Assembly (NCBI GenBank): GCA_024233135.1
Contig: JACKPZ010000001.1
Span: 124,001-188,000 of the forward strand
Direction of reading: 5' to 3'
From: Akkermansiaceae bacterium
GTDB lineage: Bacteria > Verrucomicrobiota > Verrucomicrobiia > Verrucomicrobiales > Akkermansiaceae
Length of the DNA: 64,000 bases
Part shown: positions 57,818-64,000 of the stretch, in pieces
Layout: every line of letters starts with the position of its first letter
Numbering within the stretch: position 1 is the stretch's first letter
Made by a program: the position numbers and the translations under genes
Notes under the pieces: generated by a model
Told to the model about the DNA's origin: nothing
The model's database searches: none
The model's input: the letters and a program-made list of their open reading frames with translations, nothing else

Positions 57818-58554
57818 GAGCCGATCAATTTCAATGCGGCCAGTTCCTCCCGCACCGCCTCCCCGGTGGGGTGAACCAGGGTCTGCGCGACCTGTTGATG
57901 GATCAGCGAGCCGAGTTCCGATCTCAGGCTCCGGATGTGGGACTTCAGTGTGTTCGCATTCATGCCGAGACGCTCCGCCGCGGCGCGCTGGGACTCGTCG
58001 CCCGTCTGGCCGATGAGCGGCGCGATCTCGTCAAAACGCGGAAGTTCCGGTTTGTCGGTCCGTTTCCGCTCCCACGAACGCCCGAGGTCCTTCATCGAGG
58101 TCGCCACGAGCGCCTTGCGCCACCCGCGGTCGAATTCCAGCTCCGGCGTCGTCCAGTCCACCAGCGCCGGCGCTTCCGCCGCGGCGCCGCCGGGTGCATC
58201 CATCGAAACGCTCCGCCGCGCGTCCCGCTTCGCAGCGGTGGCGTGGCGGTGGCGGTCGATCAGGAATCCCTTGAGCTCCTGCAACAGGAAGGCACGGAGC
58301 TTGATGCCCTTCGATGCCGCGGCCGAGAAGTCGCCGTTCCGCACCAGATGCATGAAGAAATGCTGTGTCAGATCCTCGGGTTCCTCCCCTTCCGGACGCC
58401 GCGAGCGGATGACGGACAGGATGGGTTCATAATAAGTCTCACAGAGTTTCGAGAGTGCGGCGAAGGCCCCGTGATCCCCCGCCACTGCGATCTGCTGGAC
58501 GAGGGTCCAACGGGTGGGAGGAAACGCATCCGGAGGACGTGGCTCGGCAGACAT
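57814..58554 (-). CDS. ECF-type sigma factor paired with a kinase
   Basis: A 246-residue sigma factor with the FPPTRWTLVQQIA opening typical of planctomycetal/verrucomicrobial ECF-like factors linked to Ser/Thr kinases. Region 2: LSKLCETYYEPILSVIRSRR, EDLTQHFFMHLV, KLRAFLLQELKGFLIDRHRH. Region 4: QRAAAERLGMNANTLKSHIR then LRSELGSLI. The start at 58554 is set by homology (MSAEPRPPDAFPP). The frame is open to 58710. The kinase gene overlaps the stop by 4 nt, so both are made together. No anti-sigma gene is present. Phosphorylation by the partner kinase is a likely control, as shown for other kinase-linked ECF groups. Confidence 0.85.
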   Translation of the reverse strand: MSAEPRPPDAFPPTRWTLVQQIAVAGDHGAFAALSKLCETYYEPILSVIRSRRPEGEEPEDLTQHFFMHLVRNGDFSAAASKGIKLRAFLLQELKGFLIDRHRHATAAKRDARRSVSMDAPGGAAAEAPALVDWTTPELEFDRGWRKALVATSMKDLGRSWERKRTDKPELPRFDEIAPLIGQTGDESQRAAAERLGMNANTLKSHIRSLRSELGSLIHQQVAQTLVHPTGEAVREELAALKLIGS

Positions 58555-58750
58555 TCGTGCGCTCGTGGGGCTGGATTGGGGATGGTCCGATGAAAGGGGG
58601 AAACCGGACGAATGCTGCAACAGATTCGCTACACTAACATGAACCGGAATCCGCGATTTCCGACAAGCGAAATATCTTTGTGGCTGCCTGACGATCAGCA
58701 AGAAAGACATGAACGGGATTCATCCCGCCCGTGGGCCGCACCCTGCCTGC

Positions 58751-58778
58751 TCGACAACAAGCCCTGACGCACTAGCCT
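58751..58778 (+). promoter_or_regulatory. Promoter candidate for the 58785 gene
   Basis: TCGACA (58751-58756), 16-nt spacer, TAGCCT (58773-58778), then 6 nt to the ATG. The -10 is identical to that of the SMP-30 gene. Confidence 0.4.
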
Positions 58779-58784
58779 CGCGGC

Positions 58785-59531
58785 ATGTGTTGTTTCAGCG
58801 GCACGGTGAGATTTGTCGGCTCCACGCGGATCTTCGCGCGGATGACGGAGGCTTCGCGGCAGGCGATTGCCTATCAGATGGAATACGGGGCGGACCGGGA
58901 GCTGGCGATGATCCTGCCGCTACCGGTGTCGGAAGGCACCGCGGAGGACGCGCTCCGGTTCATCAATCTCAAAGGCTATCCCGGTTTCTTCGACGACCTG
59001 CGGAGCGGGTTTCCGCAGCCGCTTCCGGAAGCCACCCGCAACGCCGGTGACCTCGCGCCCAAGTCGCTCAAGGTCGAGACCGTGGGCGAATTCGAAGCGT
59101 CGTTCGTTCCGAAACCGGCCGACTTCGACCGGCTCGACGCGCGTTTCCGCATTCCGAAGGCGACATGGGACAAGATCCCGCTCTACGCGGACTATGGATT
59201 CGCGGTGTTCAAGTTGCGGAAGGACGCGCAATCGGTGCATCCGATGGCGTTCACGTTTCCGACGCGGCATCCCGACAAGCTGTTCTTCCCCACCGTGCAC
59301 ATTCACGACGGCGAGGTGCATGGAAAGGAAGAGTTCGACCACGCGTTGTATTGCCAGGTGAACCGCGGCGGAATGTTCGCGATGATGAAGTGGGAGGAGA
59401 GCGACCAGCCGGCGGGCGGGTTTACGATGGTGGAAAAGTCGGCGGGCCTGCTGGTGAAGGACAAGCACGTCTATCGCAAGCTGATGGCAGGCATCCGGAA
59501 AAACGAGGACGTGTTTCTGGCCACCGCGTGA
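58785..59531 (+). CDS. Conserved hypothetical protein (248 aa)
   Basis: A 248-residue protein beginning MCCFSGTVRFVGSTRIFARM. The CCF start followed by TRIFAR, with LAMILPLPVS and GYPGFFDDLRSGFP, is a pattern I have seen in conserved hypothetical proteins of Planctomycetes and Verrucomicrobia. The function is not known to me. The two N-terminal cysteines and a later HIHDGEVHGKEEFDHALYCQ segment could form a metal or redox site. No signal peptide. The start codon follows 6 nt after a -10-like TAGCCT. Probably monocistronic. Confidence 0.65.
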   Translation: MCCFSGTVRFVGSTRIFARMTEASRQAIAYQMEYGADRELAMILPLPVSEGTAEDALRFINLKGYPGFFDDLRSGFPQPLPEATRNAGDLAPKSLKVETVGEFEASFVPKPADFDRLDARFRIPKATWDKIPLYADYGFAVFKLRKDAQSVHPMAFTFPTRHPDKLFFPTVHIHDGEVHGKEEFDHALYCQVNRGGMFAMMKWEESDQPAGGFTMVEKSAGLLVKDKHVYRKLMAGIRKNEDVFLATA

Positions 59532-59582
59532 AGTTCCGGGAGGCAGGTGACAGGATCGCGGCGCGCCTCGGGTAGTTCCGCC

Positions 59583-60992
59583 ATGTCCGTTTGGTCCCGC
59601 ATCTGCCTTCCCCTCGTTCTCTTCGCCGCACCGCTGCGCGCGGGGAGCCCGAACATCCTGCTGCTCTGCATCGACGACCTCCGGCCGGAACTCGGCTGTT
59701 ATGGAGTGGCCCACGTCCGCTCGCCGCACATCGACAAGCTGGCGGCGTCCGGCCGTTTGTTCGAGCGCCATTACGTCCAGTCGCCCACCTGCGGCGCCTC
59801 GCGGTATTCGCTGCTCACCGGCACCTACGACCGGCAGGGCCGGGGAAACGAGGCGCTCTTCCAACGGGCGAAATCGCTTGGGGAACCGCCCGCACGGCCG
59901 TCGTTGCCGCGGCATTTCCGCGACCATGGCTACACCACCGTTTCGATCGGCAAGGTGAGCCATCATCCGGGCGGTCTCGGCGGAGCGGACTGGGACGACA
60001 CCTCGGACGTGGAGATGCCCGGCGCATGGGTCCGCAGCCTGCAGCCGACGGGAGCGTGGAAACACCCGCGCGGGGCGATGCACGGACTGGCGAGAGGCGA
60101 GATCCGCGGCAAGGCCGGCGCGATGGATGTGTTCCAATCCGCGGATGGCCCGGACGACATCTATCCGGACGGGCTGATCACCGGCGCGGCGCTCGATCAG
60201 CTCGATTTGTTAGAGAAGGACGGCAAGCCGTTCCTGCTCGCCGTCGGCTGGATCCGCCCGCATCTGCCGTTCGGGTCACCGAAGAATTACTTCGAGCCCT
60301 ACAACGGAAAGGAACTGCCGCCGATCGCCCATCCGGAGAAACCGCGCGGGCTTTCGACTTGGCATAACTCCGGCGAGTTCCGCCGCTACAATCTGTGGGG
60401 GCGGGACCCGAACAAGGACGCCGCTTTCGCGGATGAGGTCAGACGCCACTACGCCGCCTGCGTGAGTTATGCCGATACCCAGGTCGGCCGCGTGCTGGAA
60501 CGACTCGACTCGCTTGGCCTGGCGGACAACACGATCGTCGTTTTGTGGGGCGACCACGGCTGGCATCTCGGAGAACACGCGGTGTGGGGCAAGCACACCT
60601 TGTTCGAGGAATCACTGCGCGCGCCGCTGATCGTTCGCTCGCCCGGAATCAAATCACCTGGCAAGGCGACGCGCTCGATCGCGGAGACGATCGATATCTA
60701 TCCAACACTCTGCGCGCTCGGTGGTATCGACTCCCCGGCGTGGCTCGACGGCCGGAATTTGTCGCCGCAACTGGCCGATCCGTCGGCGCCGGGACGCGCC
60801 GCGGTTTCGTATTTCGGCAAGAGGCGGAGCATCCGCAGCGACAGCCACCGGCTCATCGTCCATCCCGGCGGGAAGATGGAACTCTACGACCACCGGACCG
60901 ACGAGGGGGAAACCGCCAACGTCGCGGAGGAACAGGCGGAGACCGCGGCCAGGCTGCGCAAGCGGCTTGAGGAACGGCTCGCCGATCAATAA
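59583..60992 (+). CDS. Exported sulfatase, iduronate-2-sulfatase-like
   Basis: A 469-residue type I sulfatase with a signal peptide (ICLPLVLFAAPLRAG). Metal site NILLLCIDDLRPELGCYG (two Asp). The formylglycine motif is SPTCGASRYSLLTG, where Cys is matured by an FGE-type enzyme encoded elsewhere. GKVSHH, WGDHGWHLGEHAVWGKHTLF and the C-terminal sub-domain NVAEEQAETAA are typical of the iduronate-2-sulfatase branch. It would remove sulfate from glycosaminoglycans or sulfated algal polysaccharides in the periplasm. The start at 59583 fits the signal peptide. It overlaps the next, convergent gene by 7 nt. Confidence 0.88.
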   Translation: MSVWSRICLPLVLFAAPLRAGSPNILLLCIDDLRPELGCYGVAHVRSPHIDKLAASGRLFERHYVQSPTCGASRYSLLTGTYDRQGRGNEALFQRAKSLGEPPARPSLPRHFRDHGYTTVSIGKVSHHPGGLGGADWDDTSDVEMPGAWVRSLQPTGAWKHPRGAMHGLARGEIRGKAGAMDVFQSADGPDDIYPDGLITGAALDQLDLLEKDGKPFLLAVGWIRPHLPFGSPKNYFEPYNGKELPPIAHPEKPRGLSTWHNSGEFRRYNLWGRDPNKDAAFADEVRRHYAACVSYADTQVGRVLERLDSLGLADNTIVVLWGDHGWHLGEHAVWGKHTLFEESLRAPLIVRSPGIKSPGKATRSIAETIDIYPTLCALGGIDSPAWLDGRNLSPQLADPSAPGRAAVSYFGKRRSIRSDSHRLIVHPGGKMELYDHRTDEGETANVAEEQAETAARLRKRLEERLADQ

Positions 60993-61450
60993 TCACCGGG
61001 CGCCGGCCTTCGCAGGCTGACGGTGTAGTTTCCGCGCTCGAACACGACGCGGTTGTCGAGTCCGGTCATGCGCCATGCAGCGCGCACCACTGCTTTTTGC
61101 GACCCCTCCGAGTACGGATGGCCGATGACCAGCACGCCTCTCTCCGGGAAATACTGCCAAGCGAGCAGCCGCACCTTCACGTTCGGATTCTGGCGCATCG
61201 AGACGGCGACGGTGCCGCTCAACTTGCCGTCGTGGATACCCTTGCCGAAATCGAGGAAATACTCGCGGTTCGGAGCGGCGGGAAACATCGGGTCATTGCT
61301 CGACGACACCTTGTAGATGCCGCTGAAACGGAATGACGAACGTTCGTCCGGAATATCGGACGCGATGGCGGTTGAGACGAGAAGCGCACCGGCGAGCGCG
61401 ATGACGCCCGCCGCGCGCCGCAGAGGCGTGGGACGGTGTTTCGGATTCAT
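60986..61450 (-). CDS. Exported hypothetical protein (154 aa)
   Basis: A 154-residue protein with a signal peptide (GVIALAGALLVSTAIAS). The small beta-rich mature domain has FRFSGIYKVSSSNDPMFP, TVAVSMRQNPNVKVRLLAWQ and VVFERGNYTVSLRRP. Family not recognised. It convergently overlaps the sulfatase stop by 7 nt. The next gene on the same strand begins 77 nt upstream. Codon use is in line with the neighbours. Confidence 0.6.
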   Translation of the reverse strand: MNPKHRPTPLRRAAGVIALAGALLVSTAIASDIPDERSSFRFSGIYKVSSSNDPMFPAAPNREYFLDFGKGIHDGKLSGTVAVSMRQNPNVKVRLLAWQYFPERGVLVIGHPYSEGSQKAVVRAAWRMTGLDNRVVFERGNYTVSLRRPAPGDY

Positions 61451-61526
61451 GGCGGGGGTTCGGGTTCAACAGGAACCCGTAGCACGGCTCGCGCCGGGTG
61501 CAATGAATGTCCCGACCGCGCCGGAT

Positions 61527-62420
61527 CTAACGTAATTCCACCACGGGGAAACGCAGCAACTTCGGATGCGTTCCCTCGCTCGTCAGGAACACTTCGGAAC
61601 CGTCGCGCGAGAACGCGATGGACTCCGCCTGCGGCAGCAAATGCGGTCCCTGCCAAACCGCCCCGCGGGCGAATGCGGCGGACCATGTTTCCCCCTCGCC
61701 GCGCACGACGAGAAACCAGCCGTTGTAGGTCACGATCGCCGCACGCGATGCGTCGGGAGAAACATCCATGCCCGTCGGCTGGTTGCCGAAGGGAAGCAAG
61801 GTGCCGCCCGGGCGCTCGGCGCGGGTTTCGCCGATGCGTTTCGCGGTCTGCGGCGCCTGCGTGCCCGGGACGAGCGGCAGCTCGTAAAGCGCGGGCGGGG
61901 CCGTGCGCTTGCTGAGCAGCAGAATCGTCCCGGCCGCCGGATCGACCGCCACCGACTCGCAATCGCGCGGGCCATCCTCGTAGCGGAAGTCGATTTTCCA
62001 TGCGGCCGCGACGTTTCCCGCAAGCAGGCGGCCGTCCTTGCCGACCGAGGGCTCGGCGACGACAACCAACGAGCACATCTCGTGTTTCGATGCGTTGTCA
62101 CCGGTGTCCGCGACGAGCAGGTACGGCCGGCCCTTCCACTCGAACGACGCGAGGTCCTCCCAGTCGCGGTTCCTGGTGTTGCGCAAGGCGACGGAGCCAC
62201 GGTCCGCACCATCCTCGCCGACGAGATGGAGCTCGGGACCCGCGCCACTGTCGTTGACGATCCACAAGGCTCCCGGATGACGCAGCGAGGCCGCGATGCC
62301 GCTCGCCTCGGTGATCCGTGGCGAGGCGAGTTTCAACGCGGGGCGGACTTCCTCGGCGGGCGCGTTGAAGCGGGTCAACGCGGCGAACAAAGCGATTCCC
62401 CGCTGCATGGCAGAGGTCAT
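61527..62420 (-). CDS. Exported beta-propeller-like hypothetical protein (297 aa)
   Basis: A 297-residue protein whose start (MTSAMQRGIALFAALTRFNA) may be a weak signal peptide. The body has repeated blade-like strands (ALWIVNDSGAGPELHLVGED, YLLVADTGDNASKHEMCSLV, TILLLSKRTAPPALYELPLV, SIAFSRDGSEVFLTSEGTHP), suggesting a six- or seven-bladed propeller of the NHL/SMP-30 type without clear catalytic residues. A GTG at 62432, overlapping the GH57 gene's stop, is another possible start. Because it is 8 nt after the GH57 stop, the two form an operon. Confidence 0.6.
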   Translation of the reverse strand: MTSAMQRGIALFAALTRFNAPAEEVRPALKLASPRITEASGIAASLRHPGALWIVNDSGAGPELHLVGEDGADRGSVALRNTRNRDWEDLASFEWKGRPYLLVADTGDNASKHEMCSLVVVAEPSVGKDGRLLAGNVAAAWKIDFRYEDGPRDCESVAVDPAAGTILLLSKRTAPPALYELPLVPGTQAPQTAKRIGETRAERPGGTLLPFGNQPTGMDVSPDASRAAIVTYNGWFLVVRGEGETWSAAFARGAVWQGPHLLPQAESIAFSRDGSEVFLTSEGTHPKLLRFPVVELR

Positions 62421-62428
62421 GAAAACGC

Positions 62429-63622
62429 TCACCGGTTTCCGCGCGGAGCGGCGGACGGGATTTCATCGCGCAGGGCTTCGAGCGCGCACATGTACCGCTC
62501 GAAGGCGTCGCGCGGCGTCGGATAGGGAATGAGCGGGGAGTGACTGCTGCTGCCGATCCGCCCCTTGGTGGACATCCAGTGGAAATGATTGCTGGCGAGC
62601 ATGCCGGCCCAGTTATGGATCGCAACGGGGTCGCCGCTGGCCAGCGCGTCGCGTTCGAGACTCATCACGGCGGCGATCGCCTCCTGCTGCATCTCGTTGC
62701 CCATCCAAGCGGATAGATCATGTTCGCCGTCGGTCCACGACGTCGCTTTTTCGCAGGCGTAGTCGCGGCTGGCGCGGTATAGATCGACGGCCTCGGACGG
62801 AGTGACCCACTGCAGGCCGGCCTCGATCACCGCCTCGGGCAGCGCCTGCCAGAATCGAAAGATGCCGGTGCCGGTTTTCTGGTGCTGGCCGATGGCCTCG
62901 TATCCCATGAACAAGTTCACCAGATCGCCGGGACAGTGCGCCATCCAGTCGGCGAATTTCGGCGCGGTGAGCGGGTGGTCGATCCACGACGGATCGGAAA
63001 ACCGGAATCCGATGTCGTCCGAAAGCGGGGTGTGTCGCAGCAGCGTCTTGATGCGCGCCGTATGCGGGGCGCGATAGAGGAAATTCGGCGACGCGCCCTT
63101 GAGATTGCTTTCGAGGCCTTCGGCGAGCACACCGTCGAAGCCCATCGTTTCCGCGCGGGCGGCGATCGAGTCGTCGTAGATCAGCTCGCTGTTGCGGAAC
63201 ACGCGCGGGCGGATGTGGAACACGGTCTCCAACACCTCGAGGTGTGCCTCGACCTGGCGCTCGAACTCGCGGTTGGAAATCGCGAAGGCGAGCGAGTGGT
63301 GATACGTCTCCGCGAGCAACTCGACATTTCCCGCCGCCACCAACTCGCGGAACGAATCGAGCACGTCCGGGCGGTAGCGTTCCATCTGTTCGATCGCCGT
63401 GCCGCTGATCGACAGCGCGAAGCTGAAACGGCCGCCATGTTCGTTGATGAGTTCGCGGAACATGCGGTTCACCGGAAGATAACAATTTTCGGCGACGGCG
63501 TTGAGGATCTCGGTGTTCATGCCGACGTCCTCGCGCTCGCGGAACGTTCGTCCCTTCTGAAGCTCGCACGGCAGCAGGCGCTTCGGTTGGTGGACTTGGA
63601 AATAAACGCAAAGATCGGGCAT
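62429..63622 (-). CDS. Glycoside hydrolase family 57 (alpha-amylase-like) protein with altered motif 4
   Basis: A 397-residue cytosolic protein of the GH57 (PF03065) fold. The family opening YFQVHQPKRLLPCEL is at the N-terminus. The nucleophile motif RNSELIYDD contains the expected Glu. The acid/base motif usually reads MDYETFGEH. Here it is MGYEAIGQHQ, so the Asp is replaced by Gly. That resembles the alpha-amylase-like GH57 homologues described as lacking one catalytic residue. WVTPSEAVDLY and the SSHSPLIPYPTPRDAFERYM tail are also present. It may bind rather than cleave alpha-glucan, or use another residue. It may relate to the GH15/trehalose genes. Confidence 0.78.
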   Translation of the reverse strand: MPDLCVYFQVHQPKRLLPCELQKGRTFREREDVGMNTEILNAVAENCYLPVNRMFRELINEHGGRFSFALSISGTAIEQMERYRPDVLDSFRELVAAGNVELLAETYHHSLAFAISNREFERQVEAHLEVLETVFHIRPRVFRNSELIYDDSIAARAETMGFDGVLAEGLESNLKGASPNFLYRAPHTARIKTLLRHTPLSDDIGFRFSDPSWIDHPLTAPKFADWMAHCPGDLVNLFMGYEAIGQHQKTGTGIFRFWQALPEAVIEAGLQWVTPSEAVDLYRASRDYACEKATSWTDGEHDLSAWMGNEMQQEAIAAVMSLERDALASGDPVAIHNWAGMLASNHFHWMSTKGRIGSSSHSPLIPYPTPRDAFERYMCALEALRDEIPSAAPRGNR

Positions 63623-63708
63623 GGGTTTGGGTGCGATCAGGACGGAAAAGCGGACGGGCGGGTTTGAAGCATGGGCCGGGCCAACCTGCGCCGGGCGGAA
63701 CTTGGCGC

Positions 63709-63737
63709 TTGGATGCGGCAGGGATCCGCGCCAGCTT
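63709..63737 (+). promoter_or_regulatory. Weak promoter candidate for the M42 peptidase gene
   Basis: TTGGAT (63709-63714), 17-nt spacer, CAGCTT (63732-63737), then 6 nt to the ATG at 63744. Confidence 0.25.
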
Positions 63738-63743
63738 CCGCGC

Positions 63744-64000
63744 ATGCGAGAGGAAGCCGTGTCATTGCTGCGGGAACTGACGGAAGCCCATTCGGTCCCC
63801 GGACATGAAGATGAAGTACGTGCCGTATTCGTCAACGAGCTAAAAGACTGCGGCGAGATTTCCACCGACAAACTCGGCTCGGTGTTTTGCGAGATCCATG
63901 GCGAGGGACCGCGGGTGATGGTCGCCGGCCACATGGACGAAGTCGGTTTCCTGGTGCAGAACATCACCACCGATGGGTTCCTCCAGTTCGTCAACCTCGG
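63744..64000 (+). CDS. M42 family metallopeptidase, N-terminal part (runs off right edge)
   Basis: 85 codons from the ATG at 63744 to the window end. The start (EAVSLLRELTEAHSVPGHED) and VMVAGHMDEVGFLVQNITTD, with the first zinc-ligand His and adjacent Asp, match M42 glutamyl-aminopeptidase/YpdE-FrvX type enzymes. These are large cytosolic tetrahedral aminopeptidases (about 350 residues). The remaining zinc ligands and catalytic Glu lie outside the window. Divergent from the GH57 gene, 121 nt away. Confidence 0.85.
   Translation, partial: MREEAVSLLRELTEAHSVPGHEDEVRAVFVNELKDCGEISTDKLGSVFCEIHGEGPRVMVAGHMDEVGFLVQNITTDGFLQFVNL

Overview
This GC-rich 64 kb window reads as a chromosomal segment of a Verrucomicrobiota bacterium, most likely near Akkermansiaceae/Luteolibacter/Haloferula. 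That placement is inferred from gene content, not from a marker-gene tree. The supporting content is a dnaK-groES-groEL cluster, paired ECF-type sigma factors and transmembrane Ser/Thr kinases, SHD1-like and choice-of-anchor secreted proteins, a BspA-type LRR protein, an iduronate-sulfatase-like enzyme and many start sites without a Shine-Dalgarno. I saw no rRNA, tRNA, CRISPR array or phage.

Region 1-24.7 kb is mostly housekeeping. It holds a partial gene at the left edge, a GuaD-like deaminase, an SMP-30 family lactonase, two CAAX-protease paralogues around a ComF-like protein, a His-rich outer-membrane protein, lpxA and a PhoD-like phosphatase. An osmotic/trehalose block follows (MscS-like protein, OtsA-OtsB fusion, GH15 enzyme), then a two-CDGSH protein, asnS, a DEDD exonuclease, a 35-residue membrane peptide, and an rph-DUF3142-TPR operon divergent from hisF.

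Region 24.7-36.2 kb is an accessory island bracketed by REP sequences and two copies of a REP-associated tyrosine transposase (RAYT). The left copy is a 5' fragment and the right one is complete. Between them lie a Ser/Thr kinase, a sigma factor and four exported proteins, including a choice-of-anchor D protein and a BspA-like LRR protein with a large internal duplication. REP sequences supply the stop codons of several bordering genes.

Region 36.2-51.2 kb is central metabolism and chaperones: a HisJ-type phosphatase, opcA, ppc, a vapBC pair, zwf, an unusual RpiB-GlyA fusion, recJ, and divergently dnaK-groES-groEL ending in a strong terminator.

Region 51.3-58.6 kb contains a second sigma factor/kinase locus on the minus strand with three exported proteins, one of which carries the same C-terminal choice-of-anchor D type domain as the island protein. 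The two loci look like independent copies of one kind of signalling/export module. Region 58.8-64 kb holds a conserved hypothetical, a sulfatase, two exported proteins, a GH57-like protein that appears to lack a motif-4 acidic residue, and the start of an M42 peptidase.

A recurring feature is a -35/-10-like pair ending 6-11 nt before the start codon at many genes, which suggests that leaderless or very short-leader transcripts are common here.
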